Shown here in pieces: positions 13,942-19,084 of a stretch of 21,175 nucleotides of DNA (its first letter is position 1; every line of letters begins with the position of its first letter). The stretch comes from CAYWMQ01 sp964459635 (GTDB lineage: Bacteria; Patescibacteriota; Minisyncoccia; Phycocordibacterales; UBA12088), in NCBI GenBank assembly GCA_964459635.1, contig CAYWMQ010000012.1:1-21175 (forward strand). The letters run 5' to 3'. A program made the translations under genes and the position numbers. The notes beneath the pieces were generated by a model. That model did no database searches. It saw only the letters and a list, made by a program, of their open reading frames with translations, and was not told the origin of the DNA.

Positions 13942-14973
13942 TTACTCGCTCGTAACGATCCGCACTTCGGGCTCGATCGTAATCGCCGTCTTCGCCTTGA
14001 TGTCGTGCATAATGTCGCGTGCGAAAAGCGCGAGCTCGCCCGTAGTGCCGCCGCCATAGTGCACTATGCACAAAGGCTGTGTAGGCCATGTACCAAATGA
14101 GCCACGGCGCACACCCTTCCAGCCGCACTTCTCCAAGATCCACGCAAGCGGTATTTTTACCGTACCGTTCTCAGCGGAGTGATTGGGTATCGCCTGCCCC
14201 AGCATGTGCTCCGCGGCGCGGAGCTGTGCCTCGTCCACGACCGGATTTTTAAAGAAACTGCCCGCTGTGCCAACCTCTCTCGGGTCGGGAAGCTTTTCGC
14301 GGCGTATCGCCACTACCGCGGCGCGCACCTCTTGCACCGCCACGTTCTCTCGCCCTTCAAAACGCTCCGCGAGTCCGCGGTATGTGAGCTTCGGCTCGGC
14401 TTTCGTATGCAAACGAAACGCAACGCGCGTAATGATGTACTGCCGGCCCCCTTCATGCTTGAAGATACTGTCACGATAGCCAAAACAACACTCTGCCACA
14501 GACAAGACGTGTCGTTCGAGCGTCTGCGCATCCAACACTTCAACAGCAGTCGCAACATCAGCCACCTCTACACCGTATGCCCCAACATTCTGCACGGGTG
14601 TTGCGCCCACCGTACCGGGTATGAGTGACAAGTTTTCAAGACCCCAAAAGCCCTGCGCCACACTTTCTTCCACAAGCACATCCCAAGACTCCCCCGCCCC
14701 GGCCATGACCTGCGCCTCTCCTTCGGTGTCTTCGTCGTAGTCGCGGCCACGTATGCGCGGGACGATGACAAGCCCCTCAAAGCCTTGGTCCGGAAACACG
14801 ACGTTGCTCCCCCCACCCAGCATGAAGTGCGGCAGACTGCGCTCGCGCGCCCATGCGATGGCCTCGCGCAGCTCCTCCAATGTTTTGGCCTCAACAAAAA
14901 AGCGCGCATCGCCGCCGAGACGAAACGTGGTTAGGTTCGATAGAGAAACCTGCTCGCGTACTGCTAAAGCCAT
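13942..14973 (-). CDS. murB: UDP-N-acetylenolpyruvoylglucosamine reductase MurB, 343 aa
   Basis: MurB reduces UDP-GlcNAc-enolpyruvate to UDP-MurNAc with NADPH and FAD, the second committed step of peptidoglycan synthesis. The FAD-binding motifs are clear: LSNLTTFRLGGDA near the N-terminus, FMLGGGSNVVF, and LSLIPGTVGATPVQNVGAYG. The catalytic Ser is Ser239 in GTAGSFFKNPVV, and the conserved C-terminal Glu is Glu336 in IEPEVRIV. The start at ATG 14973 gives the normal type I length; the in-frame extension to 15108 lacks family similarity. No ribosome site is seen. The gene is alone with its own terminator, away from other mur genes, as is common in reduced genomes. A functional cell-wall pathway fits with the O-antigen-ligase-like gene upstream. 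Confidence 0.95.
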   Translation of the reverse strand: MALAVREQVSLSNLTTFRLGGDARFFVEAKTLEELREAIAWARERSLPHFMLGGGSNVVFPDQGFEGLVIVPRIRGRDYDEDTEGEAQVMAGAGESWDVLVEESVAQGFWGLENLSLIPGTVGATPVQNVGAYGVEVADVATAVEVLDAQTLERHVLSVAECCFGYRDSIFKHEGGRQYIITRVAFRLHTKAEPKLTYRGLAERFEGRENVAVQEVRAAVVAIRREKLPDPREVGTAGSFFKNPVVDEAQLRAAEHMLGQAIPNHSAENGTVKIPLAWILEKCGWKGVRRGSFGTWPTQPLCIVHYGGGTTGELALFARDIMHDIKAKTAITIEPEVRIVTSE

Positions 14974-15202
14974 AGCATCTACTGTGTCCGCTGTGGAACG
15001 CCGGTGCGAAACTCCAAATGAAAAACTTTGAGTGCTGCGGCGCTCCACATCGAACGCAGCAGTACGAGTATAACACGGCTGAGCAAAATGGCACGCGCAT
15101 ACACGCAAATCCCCCTTGTGGGGGGACTTACGCAGTTTTTCATTCTGGAGCGCACTTTACTGCACTCACCTATAAGTATAGCAGATCCGTAGAAAAATGC
15201 AA
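14974..15202 (-). promoter_or_regulatory. murB upstream region with two candidate -10 boxes and a hairpin
   Basis: The whole 14974-15351 gap holds no gene. On the minus strand, TATACT occurs at 15072-15067 and at 15180-15175, giving possible leaders of about 87 or 195 bases for murB. Between them CCCCC (15111-15115) and GGGGGG (15120-15125) form a tight hairpin around TTGT, which could act as a leader structure. The remainder is filled by terminator-like inverted repeats. Confidence 0.35.
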
Positions 15203-15257
15203 GCCCGCACACATACGAAACCCCGCGCTTAACGCGGGGTTTCGTATGTGTGCGGGC
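15203..15257. terminator. Very long perfect hairpin (25-bp stem) upstream of murB
   Basis: Two perfect 25-base arms (GCCCGCACACATACGAAACC then CCGCG, and the complement) flank a CTTAA loop. No T-run follows, but length and position after the O-antigen-ligase-like gene fit a terminator. A second, imperfect inverted repeat lies between it and that gene (15290-15309 with 15312-15333), so the two may act in series. Confidence 0.6.
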
Positions 15258-15351
15258 AAGCGGCGTAAGTGGGCGAGTGTCGAGTAGGCGAGGCGCGAGT
15301 AGTGTACCGTTCGGTACTCGCTACTCACGCCTCGTAACTCGTTACCTCGTG

Positions 15352-17280
15352 TCACTTCTTCTTTAGCTCAGCAATGAAGCCATCCATCTGCGAAGCATAT
15401 TGTGGCTGTTCCTTCTTGATCTTTTCAAGTATCTCGATCGCTTTCGCTTTCTGCCCCAGCCCCGCGTACGCAGCCGCGAGCGACACGCGCTGCTGTATGT
15501 CGTCCGGGTTTGCAGTGATGCGCGCTTCAAGCACCGGCACCACAAGGTCGAAACGCTTTGCTTCGCTCCAAGCCTGCATAAGCCGCGTATCATCCAGCGC
15601 TGCGGTACCGTACGCCTCAGTGAGCAAGTCCACCGCTTCTTTGTCACGCCCCGCCTTGATCAACGCGTACGCGTACAAACGGCGCGCCTCGTCGTTGCGT
15701 GGCACGAGCTCAAACGCCGTTTTGAACGTCTCCACCGCAGCCGCGGTGTCGCCCATAATAAGCTCCGCTTGCCCCCGCTGGTACAGTGCATTCTGCTTTG
15801 TGGGGGTAAGCTCCACCGCTTTTTCAAGCTCTGCCCTCGCCAAGTCATACCTACCGGTATTCATGTAGAAATTACCAAGGAAGAGACGCAAGCGCGCCGA
15901 GTCGGGATTGCGCTCCACTTCGCGCTTGGTCTCCGCCTCAGCGAGCTGTAAAAACTCATCACGTACCGCAACATCCACCTTCGGCACCTGCGTCACCTGC
16001 ACCGCGCTTTGCACAAGCTGCTCACGCACCTCCTGTCGCCCAAGCTGGTCGTGTGCGAGCGCATCTTTGTAGGCCGCAAGGGCGCCCGCGTAGTTTTGGT
16101 TGCCTTGCGCCTGGAGCGCACGTATCAACTCCTGCGCAGTCAGGATGCCGGGCCTGTTGAAGAATATGACCACGATCACCGCCGCCACAAGTGCTACCGG
16201 TACCGCTACGGGCACAAGTGTCTCCTCCGGTATGGTGCGCTTTTCAAAAAGCGGTGGGTGCCCTGCGGTGATACGCGACGCGAGGTAGGCCAGTACCGAG
16301 AAGTAGAAGATGTAGCTCACAATGTTGTCGAACACCACGAGATTGTGGAGCAGGTACGCCACCAAGAGGCCCGTCCACAGCGCGCGCTCCGCTACCGGGA
16401 AGTCATGCTCACGCTTCGCAAAGAGCGCACGAATGCCCTCGAAGCGGAGCAGTGAGCTNNNNNNNNNNNNNNNNNNNNNNNNNNNNNNNNNNNNNNNNNN
16501 NNNNNNNNNNNNNNNNNNNNNNNNNNNNNNNNNNNNNNNNNNNNNNNNNNNNNNNNNNCGCTCACGCTCGAAAAGGGCTACGAGTATACTCGCCACCAAA
16601 ATACCGCCCATAAGGCCGATAGCGGTACCGCGCGTCTGTGTCAGAATGAGAACCGCAACATGAACGAGCGCCAAAGCGCCGAGCGCAACTTGGTGCCATA
16701 TCGTTCCACGCCAGCGCACAATAAGGATGAGGGCGATGAAGATGTGGAAGAGCGCGTAGATGGCGAGGTAAATAGGGTTGCCGAATGTTGCGTCTGCGCG
16801 CGGCAGGCTCTGCCCTGCCGAAAGCGCATCGAACACCTGGTTAAGCCCGAGCATCGCCACAATGACGCTCGTGCCGAGTGTGGCATACCAAAACGCGTCC
16901 CAGAGCTTTTTCGTGTTCAACATGGAAGTGAGCACGAGGAAGTACGCGAAAAGGTGCACAAGCGCCACATAGCCTTCCATGCGCTCAAAATTGCTCCAGA
17001 AGCTCTTGAAAACATTTGCACCCTGCAGGTCGGCCAAACCGACAATGACGAGGAACGCCGCGAGCGCCACCAAAAGCCATGAAAAACGCGGGCGATACTT
17101 GGGCTCCACGAGTGCGAGCAGCACCCAGCCCGCGAACACGAGCTCTACAATGATGCGAAATGTGAAGTTTTTGCCGGTTATGTACGGGAAAAACATCGTT
17201 TCCGCAACGATGAAGGGGATGATGAGGGGTATGGCGAAGAGCCCGCCCAGTACGCCCCACCTGAGGATGTCTTTGAACAT
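15352..17280 (-). CDS. O-antigen-ligase-like (Wzy_C/WaaL) polytopic membrane protein with C-terminal TPRs, interrupted by a gap
   Basis: The start is ATG 17280 (MFKDILRWGVLGGLFAIPLI), seven bases after TATAGT, rather than an upstream in-frame GTG. About seven hydrophobic segments precede the gap (16459-16558), with the family motif region ATFGNPIYLAIYALF and LTQTRGTAIGLMGGIL; two or three more helices follow. After a last helix near 16200 the protein continues as TPR-like pairs (NTGRYDLARAELEKAVELTP, MGDTAAAVETFKTAFELVPR, then two more). Such proteins join or polymerise glycans on the outer side of the membrane; the TPRs may hold a partner or substrate. The part facing the gap probably holds much of the catalytic loop. 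Alternatives are a polysaccharide polymerase or a protein O-glycosylation ligase. Confidence 0.82.
   Translation of the reverse strand: MFKDILRWGVLGGLFAIPLIIPFIVAETMFFPYITGKNFTFRIIVELVFAGWVLLALVEPKYRPRFSWLLVALAAFLVIVGLADLQGANVFKSFWSNFERMEGYVALVHLFAYFLVLTSMLNTKKLWDAFWYATLGTSVIVAMLGLNQVFDALSAGQSLPRADATFGNPIYLAIYALFHIFIALILIVRWRGTIWHQVALGALALVHVAVLILTQTRGTAIGLMGGILVASILVALFEREXXXXXXXXXXXXXXXXXXXXXXXXXXXXXXXXXXSSLLRFEGIRALFAKREHDFPVAERALWTGLLVAYLLHNLVVFDNIVSYIFYFSVLAYLASRITAGHPPLFEKRTIPEETLVPVAVPVALVAAVIVVIFFNRPGILTAQELIRALQAQGNQNYAGALAAYKDALAHDQLGRQEVREQLVQSAVQVTQVPKVDVAVRDEFLQLAEAETKREVERNPDSARLRLFLGNFYMNTGRYDLARAELEKAVELTPTKQNALYQRGQAELIMGDTAAAVETFKTAFELVPRNDEARRLYAYALIKAGRDKEAVDLLTEAYGTAALDDTRLMQAWSEAKRFDLVVPVLEARITANPDDIQQRVSLAAAYAGLGQKAKAIEILEKIKKEQPQYASQMDGFIAELKKK
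16459..16558. other. Assembly gap (100 N) inside the O-antigen-ligase-like gene
   Basis: Exactly 100 unresolved bases inside the membrane domain. The frame is the same on both sides when 100 bases are counted, but the true length is unknown. Confidence 0.97.
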
Positions 17281-17316
17281 GAGCCCCACTATACCACGCC
17301 TATGGCTCACAGAGCA
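17281..17316 (-). promoter_or_regulatory. Leaderless promoter of the O-antigen-ligase-like gene
   Basis: On the minus strand TATAGT (17293-17288) ends seven bases before the ATG at 17280, with no Shine-Dalgarno sequence. The -35 is weak. Further upstream, TATGGGTATGGGCATGGGTG (17362-17381) is a short ATGGG-type repeat. Confidence 0.5.
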
Positions 17317-17386
17317 GCCTTGACCCGTGGAATAAGTACTGCGGAGGTGTGAGGCGCAAGTATGGGTATGGGCATGGGTGCCGCAA

Positions 17387-17430
17387 AAAAGGTGCTTAGC
17401 CCTCTTACGTAAGGGGGCTAAGCACCTTTT
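17387..17430. terminator. Hairpin terminator copy A, after the RelE/YafQ-type operon
   Basis: AAAAGGTGCTTAGCCC (17387-17402) pairs perfectly with GGGCTAAGCACCTTTT (17415-17430). The loop holds the palindrome CTTACGTAAG, so almost the whole element is symmetric. The right arm is identical to that of copy B at 18121-18136. It lies 28 bases past the toxin stop. Confidence 0.85.
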
Positions 17431-17457
17431 CTGCTCTCCAGCGGTATGCTGACGTCC

Positions 17458-17724
17458 CTACATACCGTACAGCTCGCTGTGTGTACCGATGCGCACGAAT
17501 AATACTACGTCATCTTCAGGTATGTACTCATAGATCGCTCGCACATCACCTGTGACGTCTATACTCCAGCATCCTTGATACTTACCGCTCAACGCGTGCA
17601 GCCGGAGTAACGGGTGTGCGGAGTTTACTTCGTACAAGGCAACACGTTCCTTAAATTTTTCGCGCTGTTTGTGCGGCAGACGCTCAAAGTCCTTCCTGAA
17701 CGAGCGATGGAAGAGAATGTTCAT
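17458..17724 (-). CDS. RelE/YafQ-type mRNA interferase toxin, 88 aa
   Basis: A small basic protein, MNILFHRSFRKDFERLPHKQ, continuing to LHALSGKYQGCWSIDVTGDV and ending IGTHSELYGM. The ALSGKYxGxxSIDVTGDxRAIYEY and GTHSELY patterns are typical of the RelE/ParE superfamily, YafQ-like branch. These toxins cut mRNA in the ribosome A site and are blocked by their antitoxin. The start overlaps the antitoxin stop (ATGA), the usual coupled order with antitoxin first. The C-terminal His and the basic residues that the family uses for RNA cleavage are kept, so it looks active. ParE-like gyrase inhibition is less likely given the YafQ pattern. Confidence 0.87.
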   Translation of the reverse strand: MNILFHRSFRKDFERLPHKQREKFKERVALYEVNSAHPLLRLHALSGKYQGCWSIDVTGDVRAIYEYIPEDDVVLFVRIGTHSELYGM

Positions 17725-18005
17725 ATCGTCTCAAGAAAGGCAATCGCCTCTTTTGCAGACGTGAACGGTCCATCAATATTCTTACCCGCGAGGTAGTCCT
17801 TGTGTGCTCTTTCTAGAGACCGTGCCGTCTTCTCATTGGGCACAAGCGGCGTTTCAAAGGTGATCCGCGGCTCGCGCACTATCTGACGCAGGTAGTTGTT
17901 CACGATAGCGCTCAAAGGCAGCCCCAGCTCTGCGGCTACTTTTTGCGCCGCTTGTTTCAGCTTTTTGTCTGTTTTCACTGTGAGTAATGCTGTGTTTGTA
18001 GCCAT
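17721..18005 (-). CDS. RelB/DinJ-family antitoxin, 94 aa
   Basis: The start is ATG 18005 (MATNTALLTVKTDKKLKQAA), not the upstream in-frame start at 18131, because the family begins here and the promoter lies at 18014-18041. Residues 5-45 fit a ribbon-helix-helix: a strand (ALLTVKTD), then LKQAAQKVAAELGLPLSAIV and a second helix. The remainder (TARSLERAHKDYLAGKN) is the flexible toxin-binding part. RelB/DinJ proteins bind their toxin and repress their own operon. The ATGA overlap with the toxin gene fits strict co-expression. Confidence 0.87.
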   Translation of the reverse strand: MATNTALLTVKTDKKLKQAAQKVAAELGLPLSAIVNNYLRQIVREPRITFETPLVPNEKTARSLERAHKDYLAGKNIDGPFTSAKEAIAFLETI

Positions 18006-18013
18006 ATATACAT

Positions 18014-18041
18014 AGTCTATACCAGGTATATACGCTGTCAA
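18014..18041 (-). promoter_or_regulatory. Promoter and likely operator of the RelB-RelE type operon
   Basis: On the minus strand a consensus -35 TTGACA (18041-18036) is followed after 16 bases by TAGACT (18019-18014), eight bases before the antitoxin ATG, so the mRNA is probably almost leaderless. TATACC-A-GGTATA (18018-18030) is a 6-bp dyad between the boxes, a natural site for the ribbon-helix-helix antitoxin. Confidence 0.65.
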
Positions 18042-18087
18042 GCGCGCCATGTGAAGCTGTACGGAGTGAAAAGGCAGCGCGGCGGAG

Positions 18088-18136
18088 AAAAGGTGCTTAG
18101 CTGTAGCCCTCTTGCGTAAAGGGCTAAGCACCTTTT
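18088..18136. terminator. Hairpin terminator copy B, after the MntA-HepT operon
   Basis: AAAAGGTGCTTAGC (18088-18101) and GGGCTAAGCACCTTTT (18121-18136) match copy A. A TGTA insertion splits the stem into GCTAAGCACC and GCCC/GGGC pairings, so copy B is an imperfect variant. It lies about 70 bases past the HepT stop. Confidence 0.75.
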
Positions 18137-18205
18137 CTGTATCGCTTCAGCATGACCGATGGCTCGCGTGTGGCCGAAAGTGTAAGCCCACGCATAAGCA
18201 ACTTC

Positions 18206-18589
18206 CTACATTACGCCCGCCGAGCTTGATTTTAACTTACCAGCCAAGTCACTGAGGAGTGTCAAATGCGAAGGCAAACGCGCATGCAGTTCTTCCGCAA
18301 GCTTTTCGTCGTAGGTATGCACTGAGAGGTTTCGGTCTGCGAGGAGTAGCGGCCAACCCGCATCGTCCTCCACCAGACCAAGCTTGAACGCTTCCTCTAA
18401 GCAGCGCCGCGGCGATGCGCATACGATACCTTCTGCTGCCAGATGTTTCTGGAGAGCTTTCCATGCGAGCTCCACACAAAGCTCGAAGCGCTTTATGGCC
18501 GCGTCGCGGGCGATCAAACTTTTCGGCTCGGCAAGAGCCTCGCGCAACCGCTCAACAATGTCCGCCAATGATTCGGTCACTTCTTCCAT
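18206..18589 (-). CDS. hepT: HepT-family toxin (nucleotidyltransferase partner), 127 aa
   Basis: An all-helical protein of the HEPN/HI0074 group. RFELCVELAWKALQKHLAAE and SPRRCLEEAFKLGLV are typical of nucleotidyltransferase substrate-binding proteins. RNLSVHTY at 86-93 gives the RX4HXY motif: Arg86 and His91 are the HEPN RNase residues and Tyr93 is the residue that the MntA partner modifies with AMP in characterised systems. The start MEEVTESLADIVE (18589) begins four bases after the MntA stop; the in-frame extension upstream overlaps MntA and is not needed. Together with MntA it forms a probable type VII toxin-antitoxin pair. All key residues are present, so it looks functional. Confidence 0.88.
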   Translation of the reverse strand: MEEVTESLADIVERLREALAEPKSLIARDAAIKRFELCVELAWKALQKHLAAEGIVCASPRRCLEEAFKLGLVEDDAGWPLLLADRNLSVHTYDEKLAEELHARLPSHLTLLSDLAGKLKSSSAGVM

Positions 18590-18593
18590 ATCA

Positions 18594-18884
18594 CTAGGAA
18601 AGGACGATACCCTCCGCAATAGCGCGAGCACGAAAGCGCTCGCCCACGGCCATTAGATCAACAATGTCTATGTGTCGAAGTGTCGGGATTGCATCCACAT
18701 CGTCACGTATCGATACGTACGTGGCGTGCGGGAGCGACGTAGGGCCCAATATGCCGATATCCACGTCTGACCGTTCTCGAGCCGCACCGCGCGCCCAAGA
18801 CCCGAAGAGTACCAGTTTATGCTCCGGCCCGAGGTGACGCCGCGCCCGAGCGGCAATTTCTTTGAGAAGCACGTCCTTGTCCAT
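18594..18884 (-). CDS. mntA: MntA-family antitoxin, minimal nucleotidyltransferase, 96 aa
   Basis: The MNT signature GSx10DxD is complete: GSWARG at 28-33 and SDVDIGI with Asp40 and Asp42 as metal ligands. MntA enzymes add AMP to the HepT tyrosine and so silence the toxin. The third acidic residue of the fold is probably in LRHIDIVDL (about 75-83). The start is ATG 18884, at the predicted transcription start seven bases after TATAGT; another in-frame ATG lies two codons upstream at 18890. Gene order is antitoxin then toxin with four bases between. Some relatives work in DNA repair or other nucleotidyl transfer, but the partner motif makes the TA role the best reading. Confidence 0.88.
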   Translation of the reverse strand: MDKDVLLKEIAARARRHLGPEHKLVLFGSWARGAARERSDVDIGILGPTSLPHATYVSIRDDVDAIPTLRHIDIVDLMAVGERFRARAIAEGIVLS

Positions 18885-18896
18885 GTACATACTATA
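18885..18896 (-). promoter_or_regulatory. Leaderless promoter of the mntA-hepT operon
   Basis: On the minus strand TATAGT (18896-18891) is a near-consensus -10 box. A start point seven bases on falls at the ATG 18884. The -35 region is not recognisable. Confidence 0.5.
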
Positions 18897-19005
18897 CCAC
18901 ACGATAATCCGGGGTCACGTGAACTGGAACATGAACAACATTAGGTGCTGTTCAGTCGCATCAGGAGTTCATGCGACACGCAAAAGGCGCTTACTCTGTC
19001 GTGGT

Positions 19006-19056
19006 CAAAAATGATACGTAGCATTTTAGCGCAAGAATACTACGTATCATTTTTTG
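19006..19056. terminator. Inverted repeat after the second hydrolase gene
   Basis: AAAAATGATACGTAG (19007-19021) pairs over 15 bp with CTACGTATCATTTTT (19040-19054), around an 18-base loop, with T- or A-runs on either side. An outer pair CAAAAGG/CCTTTTG surrounds it at about 18981-19067. It lies 29 bases past the hydrolase stop and probably ends that transcript. The remaining gap 18903-19005 holds a 7-bp inverted repeat (GTCGCAT ... ATGCGAC) and nothing else recognised. Confidence 0.55.
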
Positions 19057-19084
19057 CACACCTTTTGTGTTTGCGTAGGGCGAG

